Origin: JAGQYP01 sp041392305
GTDB lineage: Bacteria > Bacteroidota > Bacteroidia > Flavobacteriales_D > Crocinitomicaceae
Assembly: GCA_041392305.1 (NCBI GenBank)
Contig: JAWKMJ010000002.1
Location: forward strand, 1 to 64,000
Direction of reading: 5' to 3'
DNA: 64,000 nucleotides
The notes below the pieces were generated by a model that saw only the letters and a program-made list of their open reading frames with translations, searched no databases and was not told where the DNA came from. The number at the start of each line of letters is the position of its first letter. Positions within the stretch are counted from its first letter, which is position 1. The translations under genes and the position numbers were made by a program. This document shows, piece by piece, positions 9,719 through 17,562 of the stretch.

Positions 9719-10246
9719 TTAATTCTTAACATAGGGAATGGTTAATAATTGATCGCTGGGATTCGATTGAATATAAAGTGTTAACTGATCTTTTGCGGTT
9801 TTTTCAAAAGTGTATCCATGAAAATAAATCCTGTTTTTTTCTTCTTTGATCAAGGGCAAAACTTTAGGTTGATCTTTTTCTTCCCAAGCTTTTAAATGGG
9901 AATCAAAATGTCTGATCCTTAGAATTAATGTTCCCTTTTCCTGTGTGATGGTGCATATTTCGAACATAATGATTTTGTTTTGCTCATATATACTAGCCAC
10001 AGCCATCATTGAATAGGCTCCATTTCTGGACCAGTTTTCCTGAATAGTGATTTTTTCTCCACTCGATTTCCAATTTCCTTCGATCCAACCCATTTTGGAA
10101 ATATTCATTTTTGGTGGGCTGAAAATACTATCGGCAAAAACCACATCTTGAGCAAAACTAGGTAAGCATAAAAATATTGAAAATAATAAAACACCATATT
10201 TACAGGTCTTTCGTGTTGATTTTCTTGGAGTTATATTGGGATTCAT
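9719..10246 (-). CDS. DUF6265-like secreted protein
   Basis: 175 residues. The N-terminus is basic then hydrophobic (YGVLLFSIFLCLPSFAQ), giving a signal peptide with cleavage near residue 32. The mature part starts with 'MGWIEGNWKSSGEKITIQENW', then 'GAYSMMAVASIYEQNKIIMFE', 'LILRIRHFDSHLKAWEEKD' and 'YFHGYTFEK'. This order (W-x-x-G-x-W, E-x-W, FE, H-F...L-x-x-WEEKD) resembles the DUF6265 lipocalin-like family of unknown function. Family call made from memory. Confidence 0.6.
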   Translation of the reverse strand: MNPNITPRKSTRKTCKYGVLLFSIFLCLPSFAQDVVFADSIFSPPKMNISKMGWIEGNWKSSGEKITIQENWSRNGAYSMMAVASIYEQNKIIMFEICTITQEKGTLILRIRHFDSHLKAWEEKDQPKVLPLIKEEKNRIYFHGYTFEKTAKDQLTLYIQSNPSDQLLTIPYVKN

Positions 10247-10277
10247 AGAATAAATTTTCGTTAAAAAATGAAAAAAA

Positions 10278-10309
10278 TTGGTGTTTGTACAATATTCTTT
10301 TCATATTTG
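10278..10309 (+). promoter_or_regulatory. Possible orphan promoter (TTG-N21-CATATTTG)
   Basis: TTG at 10278-10280, a 21-bp spacer, then CATATTTG at 10302-10309, one base off TAnnTTTG. The 21-bp spacing equals that of the two best promoters in this window (24228-24259 plus, 55215-55246 minus). No coding frame follows on this strand; an intrinsic-terminator-like hairpin follows about 50 nt later. Confidence 0.3.
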
Positions 10310-10315
10310 GGTTAT

Positions 10316-10385
10316 TATTTACAAGTCAAGTGAGTAGTAGCGAGTAGAGTAAAGGAGAAGGGTTGCAACAGCAACCCTTTTTCTA
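10316..10385 (+). ncRNA. Candidate small RNA ending in an intrinsic terminator
   Basis: Between two minus-strand genes, a plus-strand promoter-like element (10278-10309) is followed by a roughly 50-nt non-coding stretch and a perfect 9-bp hairpin with a T5 run. This would give a 65-70 nt RNA whose 3' end is antisense to the last codons of the gene at 10383-10766. The exact 5' end is a guess. The hairpin could instead simply be a bidirectional terminator for the minus-strand gene. Confidence 0.25.
10358..10384 (+). terminator. Intrinsic terminator hairpin, possibly bidirectional
   Basis: AAGGGTTGC (10358-10366), AACA loop, GCAACCCTT (10371-10379), then TTTTTC. The T run lies on the plus strand. 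On the minus strand the hairpin sits directly after the stop codon of the gene ending at 10383 but is followed by a poor T tract. Confidence 0.6.
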
Positions 10386-10766
10386 TTTCAATTCCTCAAT
10401 ACTTTCTGCATCGATGCGCCAGCCAGTTGCGGCTTGTGCATCAGGGTGACCCCCACCAATGACAACTCCGTAATAGAATGTGCAACTCATTCGAACTTCC
10501 TTACCAATAAGCGATTTAAAATCCAATTGAGAACTCGTTTTAGCGATCACAGGGATTGTCACAGAGTCCTTTAGTAAGATTTCATAATCCCAAAACATGT
10601 GACCCGCTCCTTTGCCTGTTTTATTTGGAGTATAAACTTGCAATCTACCCTCAACAATGCCTTTCTGATTTTTATGCTTTTCAATACAGCTGTAAGTTTT
10701 ACAAATAGAATCTTTTTCACCATTAAAGTTCAAAAGAAAAATAGAAATCAGAACAAGTGCTTTCAT
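10383..10766 (-). CDS. Small secreted hypothetical protein, possibly OB-fold
   Basis: 127 residues. The N-terminus MKALVLISIFLLNFNG is a short signal peptide. The mature part has a Cys pair (CKTYSC) and a beta-rich segment 'GIVEGRLQVYTPNKTGKG... FWDYEILLKDSVTIPVIAK', followed by 'LIGKEVRMSCTFYYGVVIGG' and 'ATGWRID'. The pattern 'KGIVEGRLQVY...IPV..' resembles small OB-fold periplasmic proteins, but I do not recognise a named family. It lies 10 bp downstream of the E1 dehydrogenase gene in the same orientation and may be cotranscribed. Confidence 0.55.
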   Translation of the reverse strand: MKALVLISIFLLNFNGEKDSICKTYSCIEKHKNQKGIVEGRLQVYTPNKTGKGAGHMFWDYEILLKDSVTIPVIAKTSSQLDFKSLIGKEVRMSCTFYYGVVIGGGHPDAQAATGWRIDAESIEELK

Positions 10767-10775
10767 AATTAGGGT

Positions 10776-12863
10776 TTAATAAGCAAGCAATTCACCAATC
10801 ATGGTACTTACTTTTTCACTATTAGGTAACAAAGCATGTTCCAAAATGGAATTCAGCGGAATTGCAGGCGTATCTTCTGAACCACAAATGGATACAGGAG
10901 CATCTAAAGATCGGAAACAATTCTTTTGAATTCTAGCTGCCAATCCCAATGTAAAGCTGCACTCAACAGATTCTTCTGTAACCAACATGACTTTATTGTG
11001 TTTTCTTGTGGCTTCGTACATGGCCTCTTCATCCAATGGATTCAAAGTTCTTAAGTCGATGATTTCTACCTGACCAGGAAAATCTTTCTCAGCTTCTAAG
11101 GTCCAATAAACTCCTCTTCCGTAAGTGATAACAGCAATGGACTGCCCATTGTCAATTTTTTCTTGGTCTGCTTCTTTTACCAAGCGAGCTTTTCCAAATG
11201 GGATAACATAATCTTCATCTGGTTCAATGGTAGCAGCAGCTTCGGTTCCTTTTATTTTGGACCAGTACAATCCTTTGTGTTCTAACATTACAACTGGATT
11301 GGGATCATAAAAAGCAGCTTTCATTAATCCTTTTAAATCTGCCCCCGTTGAAGGATAAGCGACTTTCACACCTCTAATGTTCGTAACCACAGATTCAACT
11401 GAAGAGGAATGGTATGGTCCACCCGAACCATAGGCACCAATTGGAACTCGAACAATAGAACTTATAGGCCATTTTCCATTGGATAAATAATAAGATCTTG
11501 AAAGTTCTGTAAACAACTGGTTCAGACCTGGCCAGATATAATCAGCAAATTGTACTTCTACAATTGGCTTTAATCCTACACAAGACATTCCAACCGTAGA
11601 ACCAATAATAAAAGCTTCCTGTATCGGAGTATTGAATACTCTATTGTCTCCAAATTGTTGAGCAAGTGTAGCAGCTTCTCTGAAAACGCCACCTAATCTT
11701 CCTCCTACATCTTGTCCATAAAGTAAGGCTTCGGGATGTTTCTGCATTAATTCACGAATCGCAAATAGGGCAGAATCTACCATTACAGTTGGTTCTTTAC
11801 CAGCAGGTTCTCTTTCCCCTTTTTCTTCTGTGATCGGGGTTGGAGCAAAAATGAAATCCTTTACGCTTTCTGGTGTAGGTTCTTCAGCTTCTTTTGCTCT
11901 TTCATATTCTGCATCAACCAGCTGGCTGATTTCTTTTTCAATGTTTTCAACCTCTTTTTTGCTAAATAGGTTTACTGCAAGATCTCTTAATTTCGGATAA
12001 GGATCTTTTTTTGCAGCTTCTTCCAGATCATCACGGTACCATTCTTTTCTTACGCCGGAAGTGTGATGTCCTAATAGTGGAACTTTTGCATGAACAATAA
12101 AAGGTCTTCTTTCTTTTCGTACAATGTTAATGACCTCATTCATAGTTTCATAAGACTGAATGAAATCTGTTCCATCAATGGTTCTTGTTTCTATTCCATT
12201 AAAGCCTTTCGCATAATGGGTAATATCTTGTGCACGAGTTTCTTTAGCATTTGCTGAAATGTCCCACTCATTATCCTGAACCAAATAAATAATCGGAAAC
12301 TGCTTTAAGGCCGCCATTTGGAAAGCTTCTGAAACTTCACCTTCTGTGCAGGAAGCATCTCCAAGCGAACAAACTACAACAGGATTTTCCCCGTTAAAGT
12401 CTTCGGCCAAACCTTGCAATTCTTTAAATTGAATTCCCATGGCCACACCAGTTGTTGGAATGGCTTGCATCCCAGTTGCTGAGGATTGATGAGGAATTTT
12501 TGGCATATCGTCTCGATTCAAAGAAGGATGAGAATAGTAGGTTCTACCCCCTGAAAAAGGTTCGTCTCTTTTTGCGAACACATGCAATAACAATTCGTAA
12601 GGCGTAATTCCTATACCAAGTAAAATACTATCGTCCCGATAATAGGGAGCGACCCAATCCTGAGGTTTAAGCTGCATACTTGTAGCAAGCTGAATAGCTT
12701 CGTGCCCTCTTGAAGTTGCGTGAACATACTTTGAGGTTAATTTGGCATTTGCTTCGTATTTTTCAGCTAAAGTTTTAGCCGTACACATGAGTTTGAATGC
12801 TTCGAGTAATTCTTCTTTGGTGAGATTTGCTGAGACTAGATTGTCTGTTTGAACTTCCGCCAT
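10776..12863 (-). CDS. 2-oxoacid dehydrogenase E1 component, fused alpha and beta subunits
   Basis: 695 residues. The N-terminal half is the E1 alpha subunit: substrate/TPP residues in 'SRGHEAIQLA' and 'YYRDDSILLGIG', and the TPP/Mg motif GDASCTEGE near 168 ending at QDNEWDIS. After a charged linker at about 335-355, the C-terminal half is E1 beta ('LLYGQDVGGRLGGVF', 'FNTPIQEAFIIGSTVGM', 'EVQFADYIWPGLNQL', 'AVITYGRGVYWTLEA'). It would oxidatively decarboxylate a 2-oxoacid, most likely branched-chain keto acids, in a complex with E2 and E3, which are not in this window. The fused form is common in Bacteroidota. Substrate is inferred from family; pyruvate or acetoin cannot be excluded. Confidence 0.92.
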   Translation of the reverse strand: MAEVQTDNLVSANLTKEELLEAFKLMCTAKTLAEKYEANAKLTSKYVHATSRGHEAIQLATSMQLKPQDWVAPYYRDDSILLGIGITPYELLLHVFAKRDEPFSGGRTYYSHPSLNRDDMPKIPHQSSATGMQAIPTTGVAMGIQFKELQGLAEDFNGENPVVVCSLGDASCTEGEVSEAFQMAALKQFPIIYLVQDNEWDISANAKETRAQDITHYAKGFNGIETRTIDGTDFIQSYETMNEVINIVRKERRPFIVHAKVPLLGHHTSGVRKEWYRDDLEEAAKKDPYPKLRDLAVNLFSKKEVENIEKEISQLVDAEYERAKEAEEPTPESVKDFIFAPTPITEEKGEREPAGKEPTVMVDSALFAIRELMQKHPEALLYGQDVGGRLGGVFREAATLAQQFGDNRVFNTPIQEAFIIGSTVGMSCVGLKPIVEVQFADYIWPGLNQLFTELSRSYYLSNGKWPISSIVRVPIGAYGSGGPYHSSSVESVVTNIRGVKVAYPSTGADLKGLMKAAFYDPNPVVMLEHKGLYWSKIKGTEAAATIEPDEDYVIPFGKARLVKEADQEKIDNGQSIAVITYGRGVYWTLEAEKDFPGQVEIIDLRTLNPLDEEAMYEATRKHNKVMLVTEESVECSFTLGLAARIQKNCFRSLDAPVSICGSEDTPAIPLNSILEHALLPNSEKVSTMIGELLAY

Positions 12864-12971
12864 AAAACAGTTTTTAAAATTCCTCCTTCGAAAAGGCGAT
12901 GCAATATAGTGAATTTAGACTAGAGCTAAAAATGATCAAAAAGAGGAAAACGTAAAAAAATCAACTCACTT

Positions 12972-13691
12972 TTAAAGGGTTTCGATCTGTTGCATCAACT
13001 CTTTTCGTGAAGATTCGCTTAGTGGTATTTCTTTGTCTTTGATCTTGATGTAATTAGGCCCAATAGAATCAATTTTATCAATATTGATTACATACGATCG
13101 ATGAACTCGGACAAATTTGGATGGAGGAAACTTTACAATTGTTTTCTTCAAAGTTTTACTTAGTAAATATCTTCCATCTTCTGTGTAAACCATGCAGTAA
13201 TTATCGTTCGCTTCCAAATAGGTGATTTCTGAAAAGGAAAGTTTTTTCAATTCATGATCCTTTTTCACGTAGATAAAATCACTGGTAATAGATTCTTGAA
13301 TATCCTTACGATAATTGAACAATGCGATTTCCAAATTCGATTTAAGATCTTCTGTAGTGAATGGCTTAACAATGTAGCCGATTGGTCCGGTATGTTTTGC
13401 TCTTTCAATTGTCTTATCATCAGTATAAGAAGTAACGAACATAAATGGCATGCCGTATTCGTTTTTAATAATATTTGCTAGATCAATCCCGTCTAATTCA
13501 TCGTTCAGATTGATATCCAAAAGCACAATGTCAATATCATTATGTTTCTTTTTCAAAAACTCGATAGCTTCGTTCGCGGAATCAATCATGTTAACCACCT
13601 GATAACCAATATCCTTCAAACAAGCGTTTAAATGTTCCTGTATTAAGGGTTCATCCTCGATGATCAATACTTTACTATATCCTGCCTTCAT
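12972..13691 (-). CDS. LytTR-family response regulator
   Basis: 239 residues. Residues 1-125 are a receiver domain with the acidic pair E12/D13, phospho-acceptor Asp59 (DIVLLDINL), 'MFVTSYTDD' and the conserved Lys in 'GYIVKPFT'. Residues 140-239 are a LytTR DNA-binding domain ('ITYLEANDNYCMVYTEDG', 'KFVRVHRSYVINIDKI', 'IPLSESSRKEL'). It probably binds direct repeats at promoters and is controlled by the adjacent histidine kinase, whose stop codon it overlaps by 4 nt. Confidence 0.93.
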   Translation of the reverse strand: MKAGYSKVLIIEDEPLIQEHLNACLKDIGYQVVNMIDSANEAIEFLKKKHNDIDIVLLDINLNDELDGIDLANIIKNEYGMPFMFVTSYTDDKTIERAKHTGPIGYIVKPFTTEDLKSNLEIALFNYRKDIQESITSDFIYVKKDHELKKLSFSEITYLEANDNYCMVYTEDGRYLLSKTLKKTIVKFPPSKFVRVHRSYVINIDKIDSIGPNYIKIKDKEIPLSESSRKELMQQIETL

Positions 13692-15484
13692 TTAAAATAG
13701 TTTTCTATCGTCAGTGAGTATTCTATTCCTTTCTTTTTGTCCACCTTCAACTCTCCTTTAAGTTTCCTGCTCATAATTCGAATTAACTTCATCCCGAAAC
13801 CAGTTCCTTTAATTTCCTCATCACCTTCAACGGTTCCATTGTCTGAATAGGACATAATCAAGTTATCATTTTTTCGAGAGAAATCAATATTAATTATGAT
13901 TTCTTTTTCATTGACGTACTTTATTGAATTGGTAATCATTTCATTTAAGATCAGTCCAAATGAAATTCCCACATCAATGTCGAGAAAGAAATTTTCAATG
14001 TGTGCGTTGAACTCTACATTTTCCTTTGAGGTCCTCAAAATCTCTTCAAACAATTTGTCGAAATAGATGTTGGAGTCGATTTCAGTTACATTCTCCTGTT
14101 CATAAAGTCTTTGATGAATAATACCAATAGACTGAATACGGCCGATGGTGTCTCGGATTTTTCTACGCGCTTCCGGGTTTTGAATGTTTAAAGAATCCAA
14201 TTCCATCATACTTACAATTAACTGGAGATTATTTTTCACTCGATGGTGCACTTCTTTGATGAGAATATCCTTTTCGGATAAAGCGGATTCAATTATTTCG
14301 TTCTTGTTTCTTAGTTCTTTGTTTGTTTTCGATTTGTTCCAAGAAAAAACGATCATGGTTATAATCATGATACCCACTAGAATTAGTACGGTTACAATAT
14401 AAAATTCTCTTTGTTTGCGGGCAAAGTTATCCTGTTGAAGCACAATATATTCCTGTTCAAGTTTTTCAATTTCCAATCGTGATTCCATAATGGCTTTGTC
14501 TCGAGATAATTTCTCCTGATACCTTGTTCTTATCTCTGAAATTTCGTCACTTTTATTTTTGTAAAACAATGAATCATTTAGTTCAAAGAACAATTTAAAG
14601 TATTTCATGGACTGTTTAGAGTCTCCCATTCCTTCATAGGCGTATGAAAGAGCTTCACTTGCACTCATTTTTGATTCGGGTATTTTGTGATCTTCGGCTA
14701 TTTTAAAGGCGATTTTGCCATGATAGAGTCCTTTTGAAAAATCACCTTTTTTATTATAGCAATTTGACAAAAGAATGTGAATCCCAGCTTCTGTGGGGGC
14801 ATCCATATCCTGAGGTCTATAAGCGAAGGCTCTTTGAGCGTAAGCGAAAGAAGAATCAATATTTCCTTTTTCAAAATAGAGTGATGCAATGTTTTGATTC
14901 AAAGCAAGTTGCATGCTTGAATCTAAATGAATCGTATAATATTCTAGACTCTTGCGATATATTTCAAGGGCTTTATCATAGTTCTGTAGGTTTTTGTATA
15001 TGACTGCTTTATTTATGTTCGTAGTCACAACAGATTCTTTGTCTTTGGCTAATTCAAATTGTTTGATTGCCAAATTGTAATATTTCATGGCTTCATTCCA
15101 ATCTTTCTGATTGTAATAATGAATTCCAAAATTGTTGTAGGCAAATGCCAGTTCAGCATGATCATTTTCTTTTTTCAAAAATTCAACACCTTTCTGGAAG
15201 TACAATGCAGCATATTTAGTGTCTCCAGAAATATCGTAAATGATCGCCCTACGAATATTGGCAATTCCTAGTAAGTGTCGATCATTACGGTCTTCCCCCC
15301 AAGTAATAAGTTTAAGGGTAAGATTCAAAGCTTTGTGATTATCTCGGCCCGTGTAATAGTCAACCTTTTGAAGTAGGTCCTGTACTTTTTTATCTTGCAC
15401 GTAATCTTGTGCTTTAATACCCGTTGGGTAAAGACAAAGAAGCAAGAGGATAAAACTTGTTATATTTAAATGGAGTGTTCTCAA
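13688..15484 (-). CDS. TPR sensor histidine kinase (HisKA_2 type)
   Basis: 598 residues. A signal peptide (about 1-25) is followed by several TPR-like repeats in the periplasm (AYNNFGIHYYNQKDWNEA, INKAVIYKNLQNYDKA, LNQNIASLYFEKGNID), a coiled coil, one membrane helix near 363-383 (TVLILVGIMIITMIVF), then the dimerisation/phospho-acceptor box KEVHHRVKNNLQ near 407-418 of the HisKA_2 class and a HATPase_c domain (LNEMITNSIKYV as N-box, GTGFGMKL as G-box). TPR plus HisKA_2 plus a LytTR partner is a common Bacteroidota arrangement. The ligand is unknown. It is cotranscribed with its regulator and diverges from radC. Confidence 0.92.
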   Translation of the reverse strand: MRTLHLNITSFILLLLCLYPTGIKAQDYVQDKKVQDLLQKVDYYTGRDNHKALNLTLKLITWGEDRNDRHLLGIANIRRAIIYDISGDTKYAALYFQKGVEFLKKENDHAELAFAYNNFGIHYYNQKDWNEAMKYYNLAIKQFELAKDKESVVTTNINKAVIYKNLQNYDKALEIYRKSLEYYTIHLDSSMQLALNQNIASLYFEKGNIDSSFAYAQRAFAYRPQDMDAPTEAGIHILLSNCYNKKGDFSKGLYHGKIAFKIAEDHKIPESKMSASEALSYAYEGMGDSKQSMKYFKLFFELNDSLFYKNKSDEISEIRTRYQEKLSRDKAIMESRLEIEKLEQEYIVLQQDNFARKQREFYIVTVLILVGIMIITMIVFSWNKSKTNKELRNKNEIIESALSEKDILIKEVHHRVKNNLQLIVSMMELDSLNIQNPEARRKIRDTIGRIQSIGIIHQRLYEQENVTEIDSNIYFDKLFEEILRTSKENVEFNAHIENFFLDIDVGISFGLILNEMITNSIKYVNEKEIIINIDFSRKNDNLIMSYSDNGTVEGDEEIKGTGFGMKLIRIMSRKLKGELKVDKKKGIEYSLTIENYFK

Positions 15485-15547
15485 TTAGTGTTTTACTATT
15501 TCTTTGTAAAATTCACTATTATTGTTCAATAATCAAAAACCACTTTT

Positions 15548-16240
15548 ATGAATACCACCAAATTCACTATTAAATCCCTTGCGGAGGATGATCGGCCTCG
15601 CGAAAAAATGAGCCTTAAAGGCAAGCAATCCTTGTCTGATGCAGAGTTATTGGCTATATTAATCAATACAGGAACCAAAGAAAATTCGGCCATCGAATTG
15701 GCGAAAAAAATCCTCAACTCTTACGAAAACGATCTCAATTTACTGGCAAGAGCTTCGATTAAAGAACTAACAAAATGCAAGGGAATTGGCCCGGCAAAAG
15801 CCATTACCATAGCGGCTGCTTTGGAATTGGGAAGAAGAAAAAGCGCTTTCACTTCTCAAAAAGTAAAGATTACAAGCTCTAAATCATTGTATGATTCGTT
15901 CAAACACCTTTTTGAAGACAAAGTCCATGAAGAATTTTATATCATTTTGCTGAATCGATCCAATACGGTTATCAAGCCAGTTTTAATTTCAAAAGGAGGT
16001 TTGTCAAGTACCATCGTAGACGGCAAGATAATTTTTAAAGATGTATTAGAGAATAATGCCTCTGCCTTTATCATGTGTCATAATCACCCAAGTGGAAATG
16101 TACAACCAAGTCAGTCTGATATTGACTTAACAAAAAAGATAAACAGTTTTGCAAAATTAATTGATCTCCAAGTACTTGATCACATCATTTTCACTGATAA
16201 GGAATATTTTAGTTTTGTAGATGAAGGGGTGGGGTTTTAG
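15548..16240 (+). CDS. radC: RadC-like JAMM/MPN+ domain protein
   Basis: 230 residues, typical of RadC. The N-terminal UPF0758-type helical part reads 'RPREKMSLKGKQSLSDAELL' and contains a helix-hairpin-helix (CKGIGPAKAITI). The C-terminal MPN+ domain has the full JAMM metal motif HNHPSGNVQPSQSD (about 178-191) with two His and one Asp zinc ligand. The family was once linked to DNA repair, but its role is unproven. Monocistronic, divergent from the histidine kinase; a short interspersed repeat lies directly after its stop. Confidence 0.95.
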   Translation: MNTTKFTIKSLAEDDRPREKMSLKGKQSLSDAELLAILINTGTKENSAIELAKKILNSYENDLNLLARASIKELTKCKGIGPAKAITIAAALELGRRKSAFTSQKVKITSSKSLYDSFKHLFEDKVHEEFYIILLNRSNTVIKPVLISKGGLSSTIVDGKIIFKDVLENNASAFIMCHNHPSGNVQPSQSDIDLTKKINSFAKLIDLQVLDHIIFTDKEYFSFVDEGVGF

Positions 16241-16270
16241 TTCCAAGTTCCAAGTAGTCAGTTCCAAGTC
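16240..16270. repeat. Interspersed repeat family R1 (TTCCAAGTAGWCAG)
   Basis: A 31-nt cluster of the words TTCCAAG and AAGTAGTCAG directly after the radC stop codon. Closely related copies are at 61640-61668 (intergenic) and 46331-46360 (inside the coding frame of a SpoIIE phosphatase gene). Confidence 0.6.
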
Positions 16271-16354
16271 TATTACAAATGGATGATTGAACTCACAAAC
16301 TGCCCTTTTATAATTATCTTCTTAATGATTGATTAGCTGGCTAACGCTCGGTTG

Positions 16355-16389
16355 ATAATTCATAATTCATAATTCATAATTCATAATTG
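16355..16389. repeat. Heptanucleotide tandem repeat (ATAATTC)x4 plus ATAATTG
   Basis: Four perfect 7-bp ATAATTC units followed by one variant ATAATTG, ending 8 bp before the promoter -7 box of the polysaccharide operon. It occupies the place where a -33 element would sit. Copy number can change by slippage. Confidence 0.85.
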
Positions 16390-16397
16390 ATATTTCC

Positions 16398-16405
16398 TAT
16401 TTTTG
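16398..16405 (+). promoter_or_regulatory. Promoter -7 box TATTTTTG for the polysaccharide operon
   Basis: Exact TAnnTTTG match ending only 5 nt before the ATG at 16411, so the mRNA would be nearly leaderless. The expected -33 position falls inside the ATAATTC tandem repeat; the nearest upstream TTG (16352-16354) is 43 bp away. Confidence 0.5.
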
Positions 16406-16410
16406 AATCT

Positions 16411-17562
16411 ATGAAGAAAATTGTCACCATAATTGGGGCTAGACCGCAAATCATAAAAGCTGCTGCAATTAGTAGGGAACTGAAAAACAACTTTACAGAT
16501 GAAATAAAGGAGATTATCGTTCATACTGGTCAGCATTACGATACCAATATGTCCGACATATTTTTTACAGAACTTGGTATTCCCCATCCTGATTACAATT
16601 TAAATATTGGTTCTGGTCAGCATGGTAAACAAACATCCGGAATGTTGGAAGGGATTGAGACCATTCTTCAAAAAGAAAATGCAGACCTTCTGTTGATTTA
16701 TGGAGACACTAATAGTACTGTGGCGGGGTCTTTAGCCGCCTCTAAGTTGCATATTCCTGTTGCTCATGTTGAGGCCGGTTTAAGGTCTTTCAATAAATCC
16801 ATGCCTGAAGAAATCAACCGGGTGGTAGCTGATCACGTTTCTACTTTACTTTTTTGTCCTACTGAATCTGCACTTGTAAATTTAAAGAACGAAGGATTTA
16901 GTTTAAATATTGATTCCAAAAAAGCAACTATTGATAAACCAGGTGTTTACAAATCTGGAGATGTTATGCTTGACAACACTCTTTACTTTGCGCAAATGGC
17001 AGAGAAAAAAAGAGGGCTATTGGATCAAACTGGAATAGAGAGTGGAAATTTTATTTTGAGTACATGCCATCGACCATCCAACACAGATAATAAAGAAAAC
17101 ATCAATTCCATTTTTGAGTCACTTTTGGAAATTGCCGAAAGCAATAGGTTACAAGTTGTTTTGCCGATACATCCAAGGACACAAAAGTGTTTTGATCAAT
17201 GGGTAGAGTCTAAACTGAAAGATCATATCCGCTCATCTGCATTTTTTAAAATGATACCACCTGTCTCCTTTTTAGAAATGATTTTGTTGGAGAATCATTG
17301 TCGTATGATTGTTACCGATTCAGGTGGTGTACAAAAAGAAGCATTTTTTTTAAATAAGCCTTGTATTGTTCTTCGAGATGAGACTGAATGGGTAGAATTG
17401 GTAGAAAATGGCAATGCAATTTTGGTTGGAGCAAATAAAAATAAAATCAAAGCTGCTTATGAAATAATGATTAATCAAAATTATACTTATCCCGAATATT
17501 ATGGTGATGGTAGAGCAGCAGAAGATATATGTGTATTGATTAATGAATTCTTAGAGAAGTGA
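16411..17562 (+). CDS. wecB: UDP-N-acetylglucosamine 2-epimerase (non-hydrolysing)
   Basis: 383 residues from the ATG at 16411. It interconverts UDP-GlcNAc and UDP-ManNAc for surface polysaccharide synthesis. Family motifs in order: GARPQIIKAAA, HTGQHYDTNM, 'YGDTNSTVAGSLAASKL', HVEAGLRSF, 'MPEEINRVVADHVS', 'TDSGGVQKEAFFLNKPC' and the R-D-E-T-E-W segment near the UDP site. An upstream TTG extension to 16387 would run across the -7 box, so the ATG is preferred. It overlaps the following deacetylase gene by 4 nt. A 7-bp tandem repeat lies just upstream of the promoter. Confidence 0.93.
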   Translation: MKKIVTIIGARPQIIKAAAISRELKNNFTDEIKEIIVHTGQHYDTNMSDIFFTELGIPHPDYNLNIGSGQHGKQTSGMLEGIETILQKENADLLLIYGDTNSTVAGSLAASKLHIPVAHVEAGLRSFNKSMPEEINRVVADHVSTLLFCPTESALVNLKNEGFSLNIDSKKATIDKPGVYKSGDVMLDNTLYFAQMAEKKRGLLDQTGIESGNFILSTCHRPSNTDNKENINSIFESLLEIAESNRLQVVLPIHPRTQKCFDQWVESKLKDHIRSSAFFKMIPPVSFLEMILLENHCRMIVTDSGGVQKEAFFLNKPCIVLRDETEWVELVENGNAILVGANKNKIKAAYEIMINQNYTYPEYYGDGRAAEDICVLINEFLEK

